A stretch of DNA of 64,000 bases from Candidatus Thiodiazotropha endoloripes (GTDB lineage: Bacteria; Pseudomonadota; Gammaproteobacteria; Chromatiales; Chromatiaceae): the NCBI RefSeq assembly GCF_001708965.1, contig NZ_LVJW01000003.1:1302001-1366000 (forward strand). Reading direction: 5' to 3'. Below the pieces are notes generated by a model. It was not told where the DNA came from. It made no database searches and worked only from the letters and a program-made list of their open reading frames with translations. Numbering within the stretch: position 1 is the first letter of the stretch; the number at the start of each line of letters is the position of its first letter. This document shows positions 8,745 through 18,308 of this stretch, piece by piece. The translations under genes and the position numbers were made by a program.

Positions 8745-10835
8745 TTATTGTATGTCGTAATTCAAAGATAACCACCAGCGTCGTCCAGGACGATGATAGT
8801 CATCGGGGTAGGGTAAAAATGCATCTCCTTCAAAATTGGTCGTCAGTTGTTGAGGATATCTGACTGTTTCATCAGTCAGGTTTTTAATGCCAAAAAGAAA
8901 CTTCAAACCAGCTATGGAGCCATAGTGACCTATGGTTAGATCATATTGTGTGGTAGCTGATAAGCTGGAGCGGGAATCGAGATTAGCTCGGCTACGTTCA
9001 CCTACATAGGATATTTGCAGTGAGGTTGACCAGTTCTCTATAGGTTTCCAGATTATTCCCAAATTAGCCAGCCACTCGGCACCACCAGGCAGATCTTCTC
9101 CACTGTCCTTAAAGTGGGCATCTACAAAGGAGAGATTACCGTCCAATTTCAAGTTATTTCCAAAGCGTTGTTGATACTCAAATTCAAAGCCTTTAAGACG
9201 TGCATTTTCAGCATTGATGTAGCCACCGAAATTGATTTCATCAAAGACTATTGGATCAATGAGATCTGATTGAAATAATATAAAATTACTGCGCCAGTCA
9301 TTTTTTTTGATGATATAGGCAATTTCAGTGCTGTTGATTGCGCTTAGCGAAACTTTACCTTTTCCCGGGTTTTGTAATTCATAGAAAGTGGGGGGGCGGA
9401 AACTTCTGGCATACTGCAGTTTTATGATGTTATCAGGTGAAACCCGCCAGACACCGGCTAATCTTGGGCTCGTTGGGTTGTCGAGATCGCTGTAGTCGTC
9501 GTAACGTAAGGTGGCCGTTAATGTAAAAGCATCACTGTAACGAAACTGGTCCTGTGCTATCAAAGTGAAAATGTGCCTTTCCCGCTCAGTATCAATCCAG
9601 TTAGGGGATAGCTCAAATGGGAGGTCAGGCCACTCCCAGCCAGCTTCCTGAATCGAGGTGTCTGTGGATTTAACAGTCAGAAACATTTCATGTTGAGTGT
9701 TCGGTTGCCAATAGATATCGGCAGCAATTTCATATTTTCTCTCTTTGTAATGGGAATCTAGATAAATAGGGTAGGGAGTAATAAAGCCTGCAGGGTAGAT
9801 ATAGAGTTGATCCCTGTCACGTTCATGTTCCAGAATCTCAAATGTGATTTCTGTGTGAATTTTATCAGTGAGTTTGTGTTGATTACCGAAACGATAAGAG
9901 CTGTATGTCTGTTTGGATGCCAGGCGGCCGTCTGCAGGAGGAAGGAAATGGTTTATCCCAAAATGATCACCATAGGCATCATCAAGTAGTTTTGCAGAGG
10001 CAAACCATCCCTGCCATTTCAAGTTAAAAAATATACCCTGATATTTTTTTGCTTCGTTTGTTGGTCCAGGTGCATTCGAAAGTTCTCTCTGACCAGTGTG
10101 GTACCAGGCATCCTCTTCAACCTCCACATCATGACCATCGCCTTCAAGCCCTGAGATATTGATTGAGGCAGTCAGATCGTTGTTGCTGTCGTGCCAGTAC
10201 CAGTAACCACCTAAACCAGAGTGAGAATCATCTTCATAATGAGTATGTAAACCAGTTGAGGCTTGCTTGGTAAGGATATTGACAACACCGGCATAGGCAT
10301 ACTCACCATAAACGGATGCCCCAGCACCGCGAATTACTTCAATACGCTCTATCTGTTCAATCGGTATGTTGAGGGCCGGATTGGCCGTTCCCAGTAGAGT
10401 GGAATTCAACGAAACTCCATCGACGAGTATTTTTACATTTCCTGAAGCATACCCATGTCCAACTCCTCTGCTGAGCATCTGTTTCTCACCTGTGAATTCC
10501 ATTCCTAAACTGATACCGGGTACTAGTCCGAGCGCTTCCCAAACAGTTCTGGCTCCGCGAGCCAAAAGTTCATCCCCATAGAGAATGCTCGCCAATCCGG
10601 GAATATAGTCAGTGTTCATTCTACTTTTGGTAGCCAATTCGGTCTGACTGTCCAGCAAGGAGAGTAAATCACGCATCTCCTGTTCTTCACTGGCATCAGA
10701 GCCGCTGGCCTGACTGCAGTAACTAATGAGCAGAGTGCTGAAACAACGAGGTAGGAAGGATGGAAAATGTATGAATCTCGTTCGCGCGGATGTTGACTTA
10801 AACTGTGTCTTAGTGCTTGGGCAGGAAGTAGTCAT
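8745..10835 (-). CDS. TonB-dependent outer-membrane receptor
   Basis: A 696-residue receptor. A plug domain occupies about residues 75-205 (VKILVDGVSLNS, IERIEVIRGAGASVYGEYAYAGVVNILT). A 22-strand type beta-barrel follows, with the closing strand ending WWLSLNYDIQ. The N-terminus (about 45 residues with a hydrophobic LPRCFSTLLISYC) is an unusually long signal, and no good ribosome site is seen before the ATG, so the start is uncertain. The substrate cannot be read from the sequence. It lies 217 bp upstream of the periplasmic protein and GGDEF-EAL genes on the same strand, so the receptor may signal as well as transport. Confidence 0.88.
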   Translation of the reverse strand: MTTSCPSTKTQFKSTSARTRFIHFPSFLPRCFSTLLISYCSQASGSDASEEQEMRDLLSLLDSQTELATKSRMNTDYIPGLASILYGDELLARGARTVWEALGLVPGISLGMEFTGEKQMLSRGVGHGYASGNVKILVDGVSLNSTLLGTANPALNIPIEQIERIEVIRGAGASVYGEYAYAGVVNILTKQASTGLHTHYEDDSHSGLGGYWYWHDSNNDLTASINISGLEGDGHDVEVEEDAWYHTGQRELSNAPGPTNEAKKYQGIFFNLKWQGWFASAKLLDDAYGDHFGINHFLPPADGRLASKQTYSSYRFGNQHKLTDKIHTEITFEILEHERDRDQLYIYPAGFITPYPIYLDSHYKERKYEIAADIYWQPNTQHEMFLTVKSTDTSIQEAGWEWPDLPFELSPNWIDTERERHIFTLIAQDQFRYSDAFTLTATLRYDDYSDLDNPTSPRLAGVWRVSPDNIIKLQYARSFRPPTFYELQNPGKGKVSLSAINSTEIAYIIKKNDWRSNFILFQSDLIDPIVFDEINFGGYINAENARLKGFEFEYQQRFGNNLKLDGNLSFVDAHFKDSGEDLPGGAEWLANLGIIWKPIENWSTSLQISYVGERSRANLDSRSSLSATTQYDLTIGHYGSIAGLKFLFGIKNLTDETVRYPQQLTTNFEGDAFLPYPDDYHRPGRRWWLSLNYDIQ

Positions 10836-11005
10836 GAAACAGGTAAATAACCTTCAGAGACCAACTAACCACGTCCTGCTGACAGCAACAGTACTGATAT
10901 AAACGCAGTTTATAAATTGGTGTGCTGTAAATTCCACTATTTCAATCAGATTATGGCACGAAAGGAGGGATATTGAAATCTGCTACTATGGGAATTTCTT
11001 TAATT

Positions 11006-11016
11006 CCTACAGTAGG
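11006..11016. promoter_or_regulatory. Perfect palindrome in the TonB-receptor upstream region
   Basis: CCTAC-A-GTAGG is an exact 11-bp palindrome about 170 bp upstream of the TonB receptor start, next to further GGTAGG repeats (11019-11024, 11044-11049). It could be an operator. No terminator or riboswitch was recognised in the 286-bp gap that contains it. Confidence 0.25.
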
Positions 11017-11121
11017 ATGGTAGGAAACCATAGTTAACCAGGTGGTAGGGTATTTGCAATATTCATGACGGTCACTCTGGATACCAATTTCGTACAAAAA
11101 TAGTTGGTTATGGATACGTGA

Positions 11122-12693
11122 TTAACCGATAGTAAGTAGATTGGTTGAGTTCAATAGTGTGTAGATGAGTGAAGCAAGCAGTCCGGCAACAGGGAGTGTG
11201 ATTACCCATGCTATGAGGATGCGTATAAATGTCGATCGTTTGACCAGCTCTTTACGATGGAGTTTGTTAAGTGACTTTCTGTCTTTTTCAGTGATTTTCG
11301 AGATTATGTCACTTTCATTGAGTCCTTTGAGGAGCTTACCCTTTTCGTGAAATGACGATTCTTTAAACTGATGAATGAACTTGTCAATCTCCTGCTGATT
11401 TTGTTTGGTTGCATGGCGCCTTAAAATTTCCATGGAGACTGCATATCTTTTTTTCAGATTTTCACGCAGAAAGCCAATTCCGAAAATAGCACCAACGGTA
11501 GTATGGGTGCTACTCACAGGGATACCCAGGAGGCTGGCAAATAGAACCGTGATAGTTACAGAGGTGACAACACAGAATGCCCTGATTTGATCAAATTCAG
11601 TAATTTCAAAACCAATGGTTTTGATCATACGTTTTCCATACAACACGATTCCCAAGGGAATTCCGATTGCACCAATCAGCAACACCCAGGTAGGTAACGC
11701 TGAATGATTTATACTCTGGTCAGAAACCAATGCCTCTTTTATGGCAATGACAGGACCTATTGCGTTGGCAACATCATTGGAACCATGGGCAAAGCTCAAT
11801 AATCCTGCAGCGATGAGAAGTGGAATGTTGAAGTGACGGTTAACAGCGGATTTTGTATTGGGTAGGAGTGCTACATGTTGTTTGATGATTGGTTTGATAA
11901 TCAAAAAAATACCCAAGCCAACACTCAAACCACAAAGCAGAGCGATATCTAACTCCGTCCGCCAACTACTTTTCAATCCCTTGGTAAGTAGATAGGTGGT
12001 AAACGTGAAGGCCATTAAACCCACAAACACCGGAACCAGCCTTTCTGTAGCGCGCGACATATCAGTATGGTAGGTGATATTGCGCTTGATCAGATAGAGA
12101 AGTAGTGCAGCAATTGCACTACCCAGCAGGGGAGAGAGGATCCAGCTGATGGTGATTGTCCCCAGCGCTTGCCAGTTGACAACGGCCGCTCCGCCAATAG
12201 TAATGCCGGCACCGAGTACAGCGCCAACGATCGTATGGGTAGTGGATACCGGAGTACCTGTTGCGGTCGCAATATTCAGCCAGAGACCACTGGCAAGCAG
12301 AGCACTGATCATCACCAGTACAATCTCTCTGGCGCCTCCAAGTTGCTGTTGCTCTACAATGCCGTGCTTGATTGTACTGATAACTTCACTACCCGCGAGG
12401 AACGCTCCGAAAAACTCAAATATGGCCGCTAATACAACAGCACCGGAAAGAGTGATTACCGCAGAGCCAACCAACGGACCGATATTGTTTCCGGCATCGT
12501 TAGCCCCAATATTGAGTGCCATGTAGCCACAGATTATGGCGGTCATCAGTATCAGGTCATGTCCACCCATGCCGTTGAAAAAAAGGTGGGAAGAGAAGGC
12601 AATCGCAACAAAAAAAACTACCGCAATCAGATGATGCAGATAGTAAAGCGGATGGTAGGATGAGAGCGATTTGCCACGAAAGTACTGCATCAT
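11122..12693 (-). CDS. Inorganic phosphate transporter, PiT family
   Basis: A 523-residue integral membrane permease. The two PiT signature repeats are present: GANDAGNNIGPL near the N-terminal third and HGSNDVANAIGP in the second half, each followed by VSTTHT/VSSTHT motifs. About ten to twelve hydrophobic helices surround them, with a charged cytoplasmic region (about residues 410-485) rich in lysine and histidine. It would import phosphate (as a metal-phosphate complex) with H+ or Na+. It is longer than minimal PiT proteins because of that charged loop. It is transcribed alone. The DUF2959 gene upstream is on the same strand 126 bp away. Confidence 0.92.
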   Translation of the reverse strand: MMQYFRGKSLSSYHPLYYLHHLIAVVFFVAIAFSSHLFFNGMGGHDLILMTAIICGYMALNIGANDAGNNIGPLVGSAVITLSGAVVLAAIFEFFGAFLAGSEVISTIKHGIVEQQQLGGAREIVLVMISALLASGLWLNIATATGTPVSTTHTIVGAVLGAGITIGGAAVVNWQALGTITISWILSPLLGSAIAALLLYLIKRNITYHTDMSRATERLVPVFVGLMAFTFTTYLLTKGLKSSWRTELDIALLCGLSVGLGIFLIIKPIIKQHVALLPNTKSAVNRHFNIPLLIAAGLLSFAHGSNDVANAIGPVIAIKEALVSDQSINHSALPTWVLLIGAIGIPLGIVLYGKRMIKTIGFEITEFDQIRAFCVVTSVTITVLFASLLGIPVSSTHTTVGAIFGIGFLRENLKKRYAVSMEILRRHATKQNQQEIDKFIHQFKESSFHEKGKLLKGLNESDIISKITEKDRKSLNKLHRKELVKRSTFIRILIAWVITLPVAGLLASLIYTLLNSTNLLTIG

Positions 12694-12819
12694 CTTAATC
12701 GGTATTGTAAAAGCCTGTTAACATCGCGGATTATCGGTACTTGGGTCAGCTGCAAGAGAATGTCTTGGCTGTAGCAGTTACTGCGGATCAGCTGACTGTT
12801 AAAGCGATAAGACAATATG

Positions 12820-13473
12820 CTAGTTTGCACTCTGCATATCACGTATGAATTCGTCTGAACGTTTTATCGATTGGTTCATTCGATTGATCAGATTGGTGAT
12901 ATCCGCTTTCAGATTGCCGAACTCTCCACGTAGGGAGCCGATGGCCTGGGCATTCAGGTTATGTTTCAGATAGAGTACGTTATCACGGAAGTTATTGAGT
13001 ACGGGCTGCATGGTCTTCTCAGCCTGACGCATGGATTTGAGCATGCTCCTGTAGCGGCTCTTGGTTTTGCTCAGCTGTTGTTTACTGGCGGCTTTTAATT
13101 TTTGATTTTCGTAGAGTTCTAACTCTTCCTGCCACTCTTCAAACAGATCCTCTGCAACAGATTCGACCTTGTCAATCCGGTCAGTGACCTCTTGAGCCGC
13201 ACTCTCACTCGATTCAAATTCGTGGTTTAGATCGTCATAGGCCCGTTTTAAATCGCTCTCTTCAAGCCGGATAACCGATGCAAACTGGTCAAGTGCTGAC
13301 TTGAATTGCTCCTGGGCATCAGTTTGGGCATCTTTGGCAGCTTCAACCCGATCAACCAGTATATCCCGTTTGTGATAGCCGACGCTCTCCATCGTATCGT
13401 AATAGACACTGGAGCAGCCGGTGAGCAGAATCAGTAACAGAGCGATATACGGGCTGCGATATTGGTCAAACAT
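12820..13473 (-). CDS. DUF2959 family lipoprotein, coiled coil
   Basis: A 217-residue protein with a lipoprotein signal (LLLILLTGCSS, Cys about residue 20), then SVYYDTMESVGYHKRDILVDRVEAA, which is the start of the DUF2959 family. The remainder is almost entirely charged helix (long heptad-like stretches with repeated LE, QQ and KA), so a periplasmic coiled coil is expected. The function of the family is unknown. It is divergent from the EamA transporter gene to its right, and the 153-bp gap between them should hold both promoters. Confidence 0.85.
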   Translation of the reverse strand: MFDQYRSPYIALLLILLTGCSSVYYDTMESVGYHKRDILVDRVEAAKDAQTDAQEQFKSALDQFASVIRLEESDLKRAYDDLNHEFESSESAAQEVTDRIDKVESVAEDLFEEWQEELELYENQKLKAASKQQLSKTKSRYRSMLKSMRQAEKTMQPVLNNFRDNVLYLKHNLNAQAIGSLRGEFGNLKADITNLINRMNQSIKRSDEFIRDMQSAN

Positions 13474-13626
13474 TTGAACTTATCCTCTCGGAATCTGTTA
13501 GATTGGCAATTCTGCCACAGACTATACGATTGAAGCGATGCCACTTGTACTCATTTACAGGAATTTAAACAAATTTAATACTCTGCGCCAGGCCAGCCGC
13601 GATTAAATTGCAAATTATATAAGTCA

Positions 13627-14514
13627 ATGATATATAAGCAAAATATACTGTTGGGGGCGTTGTTTATCCTGCTCTCTGAATTTATGTTTGCCTCTATGGG
13701 AGCTGTTGTAAAGCAATTGACACAGAGCCTGCCTAGCGAAATGGCTGTGTTCATGAGAAATCTCTTTGGAGTCGCGCTACTGCTGCCTCTGGTCTGGGGC
13801 AGTGGCTTTGTCAGCTTGAAAACCCAGGTGTTTCACCTTCATCTGCTGCGATCTGTCGCTGGCGTTTCCGCCATGTACTGCTTTTTTTATGCACTGGCCA
13901 ATCTACCTCTGGCCGATGGCATGCTACTGAAGATGACGTCACCACTATTCATGCCGTTGATTGCCTGGTATTGGCTGAGTGAACCTATGTATCGCACTGT
14001 CCTGCTGGCGATTGGAATCGGCTTCGTCGGTGTCATTCTGGTTCTGAATCCAGGTGGAGAGTTCAATCAAATCGCCCTGATCGGACTTTTAGGGGGTGTT
14101 TTCGCCTCATTGGCCAAAGTCAGCCTGCGTAGATTGGGTAAAACCGAGCCCTCAGTCAGAGTGGTCTTCTACTTCGCACTGTTGAGTTCATTGATCTCCG
14201 CAATACCGATGGGCTGGAATTGGCAACAACCTACAGTCACTGAGTGGTGGTTATTTGCACTGCTGGGAGTGTTCGGCACATTAGGCCAACTGTTATTGAC
14301 TCGTGGATATGCTATAGCGACAGCAGCCAGAGTAAGCCCATTCACCTATACATCTGTCCTGTTTGGAGCCGCCTATGGCTATCTGTTCTGGGGAGAAACC
14401 CTGAGTCTGCAGTTTATATTTGGCGCATTACTGATCGGATTGGCTGGAATTATCGCACTTAAGGGTGGCAGGGAAATCAATGAAAGATTGGCTAATGATG
14501 CGATAAGTAATTGA
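13627..14514 (+). CDS. EamA/DMT-family membrane transporter
   Basis: A 295-residue protein with about ten membrane helices in two repeated EamA halves. The first half includes MGAVVKQLTQSLPSEMAVFMRNLFG and ends near residue 140. The second half starts at GVFASLAKVSLRRLG and includes PFTYTSVLFGAAYGYLFWGE, typical of the family. Members export metabolites or amino acids; the substrate cannot be predicted. The start ATG at 13627 is the first in frame after an AT-rich leader. It is transcribed as a single gene. The dgt gene downstream is 235 bp away on the same strand. Confidence 0.88.
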   Translation: MIYKQNILLGALFILLSEFMFASMGAVVKQLTQSLPSEMAVFMRNLFGVALLLPLVWGSGFVSLKTQVFHLHLLRSVAGVSAMYCFFYALANLPLADGMLLKMTSPLFMPLIAWYWLSEPMYRTVLLAIGIGFVGVILVLNPGGEFNQIALIGLLGGVFASLAKVSLRRLGKTEPSVRVVFYFALLSSLISAIPMGWNWQQPTVTEWWLFALLGVFGTLGQLLLTRGYAIATAARVSPFTYTSVLFGAAYGYLFWGETLSLQFIFGALLIGLAGIIALKGGREINERLANDAISN

Positions 14515-14749
14515 ATAAAATAGAAAATAATAGATTATTTTTAGGTTTTGAATATACGTGCCTGGTGTCCGGTACACTGTTTCGGCTGAGATCTTGAGGG
14601 TTGCCTGGCGTTTTTTTAAGCTTATTCGCAGAAACAGGTTATTTCAGCGGAAATCCCATATACTGGGGTGATTCTCTCGTAAGCTGTGGTTATCATTCAC
14701 AGCCAAATAACAATCAAATTAGCATTACTTTTAAGGATTGAATCGACCC

Positions 14750-16111
14750 ATGTCGATGAATTGGTCACAACTCTTATCCCGCCAACGTCTTGGATCGAAA
14801 GATCAACCGACCAGTACAACATCCCGCACAGATTTTCAAAGGGATTTCGATCGTATTGTCTTCTCATCCGCCTTCAGGCGTATGCAGGACAAAACGCAGA
14901 TCTTCCCCCTCTCTAAAATCGACTATGTCCGAACCCGCCTAACCCATAGTCTCGAATCATCAAGCGTTGGTCGTTCTCTGGGTACCTTGGTCGGGGAACA
15001 GATTATCGCCAGACACAAACTGAAAGGATACGAGGCATCGGATTTTGGGGATATCTGTGCCGCAGCCTGTCTGGCGCATGACATCGGTAATCCACCGTTC
15101 GGACATTCAGGTGAAGATGCAATTCGTCATTGGGCGGAAACCGCTGACTACGGCAGACAGCGCGTCGCGGTGCTCAATGGCAGTCAACGGGAGGATTTTC
15201 TGAATTTTGAAGGTAATGCTCAGGGTTTTCGGGTGATCACCAGATTGCAGAATCGTGACAACCCGGGGGGGCTGCAATTGACCTGTGCAACCCTGGCGGC
15301 ATTCACCAAATACCCAAGAGAGTCCTGTATCGGTAAAGGACGTTTTGATGGGGTCAGTGCCAAAAAACCAGGGTTCACAGCAGAGGATCAGGAAAACTTC
15401 GAAACCGTAGCCAAGGCGGTCGGCTTGATCAGAAGGGACCCTGTGTTGTCTATCTGGCATCGTCACCCGCTCTCCTATTTGGTTGAAGCTGCCGATGACA
15501 TCTGTTATCGGGTAATAGATATTGAGGATGGTTTTCGTCTCGGGCACCTCAGTTATCAGCAGGCGCTTGATCTCTACAGTGATATTTTGGCTGACTCTTC
15601 GATTCAAACATCCAGACTGAAACGTATTGGGGGCAACAAGGAGAAAGTTGAGTTTTTACGGGCGAAGGTCATCAGTAAAGCAATCAGTGAGATTCTAAGC
15701 TGTTTTCTGGACCATGAGCCGGCAATTCTCAAAGGTGAATTCGATGATCCATTGATGAGCTCTATTCCCCATCGCCAGGAGATGGATCGTTTGATTCAGG
15801 TTGCTGGGGAGAAAATCTATATCGCACCTGAGGTAATCGAGATAGAGACTGCTGGTTTTCAAGTCATCAGTGAACTGCTTGAACGGTTTATTCCAATAAT
15901 CGATGATGTCGCCGAGCATGGCACCAACGCCACGCCTAGAAGTCAGATGATGATTCGGTTGATACCAGAACAGTTTATCGGAGATGACGCCATTCCGGTG
16001 CAGGATGACTATACCAGGTTGTTACGATTGACTGATTTTGTTTCAGGGATGACTGATTCTTATGCCGTCTCACTGTACAAAAAAGTGACCGGAATCTCCT
16101 TGCCCGGTTAA
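14750..16111 (+). CDS. dgt: Deoxyguanosinetriphosphate triphosphohydrolase-like HD hydrolase
   Basis: A 453-residue HD-domain phosphohydrolase. The FSSAFRRMQDKTQIFPL and RTRLTHSLESSSVGRSLG motifs lie at the N-terminus, AHDIGNPPFGHSGEDAIR supplies the metal-binding HD pair, and later RHPLSYLVEAADDICYRVIDIEDG completes the dNTPase core. It would hydrolyse dNTPs (dGTP in E. coli) to nucleoside and tripolyphosphate, controlling dNTP pools. I chose ATG 14750 over the upstream TTG at 14738 because the AAGGA ribosome site (14733-14737) abuts the TTG with no spacer but lies 12 bases before the ATG. It ends 9 bp before the convergent histidine kinase gene. Confidence 0.92.
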   Translation: MSMNWSQLLSRQRLGSKDQPTSTTSRTDFQRDFDRIVFSSAFRRMQDKTQIFPLSKIDYVRTRLTHSLESSSVGRSLGTLVGEQIIARHKLKGYEASDFGDICAAACLAHDIGNPPFGHSGEDAIRHWAETADYGRQRVAVLNGSQREDFLNFEGNAQGFRVITRLQNRDNPGGLQLTCATLAAFTKYPRESCIGKGRFDGVSAKKPGFTAEDQENFETVAKAVGLIRRDPVLSIWHRHPLSYLVEAADDICYRVIDIEDGFRLGHLSYQQALDLYSDILADSSIQTSRLKRIGGNKEKVEFLRAKVISKAISEILSCFLDHEPAILKGEFDDPLMSSIPHRQEMDRLIQVAGEKIYIAPEVIEIETAGFQVISELLERFIPIIDDVAEHGTNATPRSQMMIRLIPEQFIGDDAIPVQDDYTRLLRLTDFVSGMTDSYAVSLYKKVTGISLPG

Positions 16112-16120
16112 GCGTATTGG

Positions 16121-17428
16121 TTAATTCGTTGGCGTAGTATGGGGTATGGTAACTGAGACTTGAGTACCTTTGCCCAGTTGACTCTCAATCGTCAACTCTC
16201 CTCCATGGGCTTCAGTGATCACCCGGCATAAGTAGAGTCCCAGTCCATATCCCCCGGTGGATCTCTGGCGGGCCTTATCGACTCGATAGAATGGTTCAGT
16301 CAAGTGTGTCAGATGTTCTTCAGCAATGCCTGCTCCAAAGTCTGTGACTTGAAAATGCCAGCCATCATTGGTCAGATGACTATGGATCTCCACCTCTCCT
16401 CGCCGTAGGTTTGTATGGCGCTGTGCGTTGTCCAGCAGGTTTTTGATCAAAAGCTTGATACGTGCTATATCCAACAGGATTAGTCCGCCACTCTCATCAA
16501 TGTGACTTTGCCACTGGCTTTCAGCAAAATGTTCCTTTGTAACCGAATCGATCAATTGCCGTGGATCAGCCAACTGAAGATCCAGTTTGGTATGATTGGA
16601 CTCCAGTCGTTCGGTCTCCAACAGTTCGTTTAACTGTTGTTCCAGCAGTTTCAAGTCCTGGATGATACGTTCCCTAGGCTCACCATGGTCAATAAGCTCA
16701 GCATTGAGCCTTACCCTGGTTAGAGGGGATCTCAACTCATGGCTGATTGCGAGTAAAAGTTGGCGCTTTGCTTCCAGCATTCCCTGTATTTCATCAGCCA
16801 TATTGTTGACGCTGTGCGCCAACTCTCCCAACTCATCCTTACGCTGAAGTTTGATGCGGTATTTCAGGTCTCCTGAACCGAAATTTGCCACACCCTGACG
16901 AATGGTCTCGATTGGCAGAAAAAGACGTCGAACAAAGAGATAGGTCAGTGCGATCAAAAGCAGTACGACAGCAATTGTGATAGAAGCAATCCATGGTATT
17001 TGAGAACTAGTGAACTTCTGTTTGGTAATATACAAGGCTGTGACATTACCTTCTTGCAGTCGCATTATGAAACGGCTGGCTTGATGACTAACCTCAACAA
17101 TACGTCCGTTTGATAGTTGGTGTTGATGAAAATCCAGGCTCTGTTCATCGAGGATAACACCACTACTGGACCAGCGGTCTACAGGTGAATTAATCTGTAT
17201 ATCGATGCTGAGTCTTTCTGCCAATGCTGAAGCAGCAAGAATATCGGGTGGTGCTCCAATCTGTTGTTGCAGGTGATCGACATACTCGACCAGATGGGGT
17301 TCCGCCAGTCGCTTGAACTCATCACGTATACCATAGCGGAAGCCAGTGTTGAGCACGAAAATAATCAGAATACTGATTATAATAAAGAGTATTATCAAGC
17401 GGATACTGAGTCTATGCCGAAATTTCAT
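16121..17428 (-). CDS. Cpx-like membrane sensor histidine kinase
   Basis: A 435-residue kinase. Membrane helices at about residues 9-30 and 146-167 flank a periplasmic sensor domain. HAMP (about 168-222), HisKA with phospho-acceptor His230 (AISHELRSPLTRVR) and HATPase_c (NLLDNAQRH, DFGAGI, GGYGLGLYLC) follow. The start is fixed by an ATGA overlap: the ATG at 17428-17426 shares two bases with the TGA of the response regulator, so a longer frame reaching 17464 is not used. The architecture and the companion Spy/CpxP-like gene suggest an envelope-stress sensor of the CpxA/RstB type. The signal itself is not known. Confidence 0.92.
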   Translation of the reverse strand: MKFRHRLSIRLIILFIIISILIIFVLNTGFRYGIRDEFKRLAEPHLVEYVDHLQQQIGAPPDILAASALAERLSIDIQINSPVDRWSSSGVILDEQSLDFHQHQLSNGRIVEVSHQASRFIMRLQEGNVTALYITKQKFTSSQIPWIASITIAVVLLLIALTYLFVRRLFLPIETIRQGVANFGSGDLKYRIKLQRKDELGELAHSVNNMADEIQGMLEAKRQLLLAISHELRSPLTRVRLNAELIDHGEPRERIIQDLKLLEQQLNELLETERLESNHTKLDLQLADPRQLIDSVTKEHFAESQWQSHIDESGGLILLDIARIKLLIKNLLDNAQRHTNLRRGEVEIHSHLTNDGWHFQVTDFGAGIAEEHLTHLTEPFYRVDKARQRSTGGYGLGLYLCRVITEAHGGELTIESQLGKGTQVSVTIPHTTPTN

Positions 17429-18099
17429 TGTGTAGGTTCTACCATACGGTAACCGGAACCCCAAACTGTCTTGATATAGTCCAGTGGCTGGATTTTTTGT
17501 CGTAGACGGCTGACCAGTATGTCAACTGACCTGGTGTAAAGATCTGCTTCGACACCCTTAATCGCAGTTAAGATCTCATCTCGACTGAAGACTTGACCTG
17601 GATGTAAGACAAATAGCTCAAGCAGTAGATACTCCAGATGTGTCAGATTTAAGTTTCGGTTGTTAATCGAGGCACTTTGTTGCACTTGGTTTAGCTGAAT
17701 GTCGCCGAGTTCCTGGATCTCTGAAGTGGTAGCGTGAGACAGACTGCGCTTGAGAATATTCTGAATTCTGGCAACCAGCTCTCTGGGCTCAAAGGGTTTA
17801 GACAGATAGTCATCAGCACCGATTTCAAGGCCGATAACACGATCCATCACTTCTCCTCTGGCTGTAAGCATGAGGATCGGGATATCACTGCTTTTTCTAA
17901 TCTGACGACAGACCTCAAATCCATCCATTTCAGGAAGCATGATGTCAAGTACGATCAGGTCAGGTTTGGAAGTTCGGAGATAGTCGAAGCCATGGGATGG
18001 GGTGATTACGGATTTCAGGCTCAATCCGTAGCGGGAGAAATACTCGCTGAGAGGTGCTGCCAGCTCCTGGTCATCATCAATAAGCAGTATCTGAGGCAT
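17425..18099 (-). CDS. Cpx-like OmpR-family response regulator
   Basis: A 224-residue regulator. The receiver domain has acidic residues near 8-10 (IDDDQE), phospho-acceptor Asp52 (LIVLDIMLPEMDG) and the conserved Lys in YLSKPFEP. A winged-helix DNA-binding domain ends WGSGYRMVEPTQ. I chose ATG 18099 (MPQILLIDDD) because AGGA lies nine bases upstream; the frame stays open to 18156 but the extra residues match nothing in the family. It overlaps the kinase gene by ATGA. The likely target is the array of TGTAAC repeats upstream of the Spy-like gene, by analogy with CpxR boxes. Confidence 0.93.
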   Translation of the reverse strand: MPQILLIDDDQELAAPLSEYFSRYGLSLKSVITPSHGFDYLRTSKPDLIVLDIMLPEMDGFEVCRQIRKSSDIPILMLTARGEVMDRVIGLEIGADDYLSKPFEPRELVARIQNILKRSLSHATTSEIQELGDIQLNQVQQSASINNRNLNLTHLEYLLLELFVLHPGQVFSRDEILTAIKGVEADLYTRSVDILVSRLRQKIQPLDYIKTVWGSGYRMVEPTQ

Positions 18100-18168
18100 C
18101 AAGCGATCCTGGTATCTGAAAGGTTTAGCATAACTTAATTGGTAATGACCGCCCAAACACTCTCTATC

Positions 18169-18203
18169 CTAGGGCCTATTGGATTAGTGTTAACAGGCCC
18201 TAG
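18169..18203 (+). repeat. Dispersed palindromic repeat, full copy 1
   Basis: A 35-nt element: a 9-bp perfect inverted repeat CTAGGGCCT (18169-18177) and AGGCCCTAG (18195-18203) around a 17-nt centre containing GGATTAGTGTTAAC. A copy with one difference (t18190 versus a47082) is at 47061-47095. It sits between the Spy-like gene and the response regulator gene. There is no T-run, so it is not a classical terminator. Confidence 0.85.
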
Positions 18204-18251
18204 TTCAAGACAGGTTGTCAGGAGTAATTATCAGCCGTATAGATGATCAAA

Positions 18252-18280
18252 TCGCCCTACAAAGGCATAGAGCAGGGCGA
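18252..18280 (-). terminator. Hairpin downstream of Spy-like gene
   Basis: TCGCCCT (18252-18258) pairs with AGGGCGA (18274-18280) around a 15-nt loop, about 30 bp after the stop of the Spy-like gene. On the minus strand it is followed by only TTTGATC, so it is a weak terminator candidate or an attenuating hairpin before the response regulator gene. Confidence 0.35.
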
Positions 18281-18308
18281 CTGAATCCGTGGTTATTGTC
18301 CTGACAAA

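Noticed and set aside
10836-11121. Cobalamin riboswitch before the TonB receptor
   Set aside because: No B12-box or the expected conserved core could be found by eye.
12712-12722. GCCTGTTAACA near the pitA start as another repeat copy
   Set aside because: Only 11 bases match and the rest of the element is absent; chance is likely.
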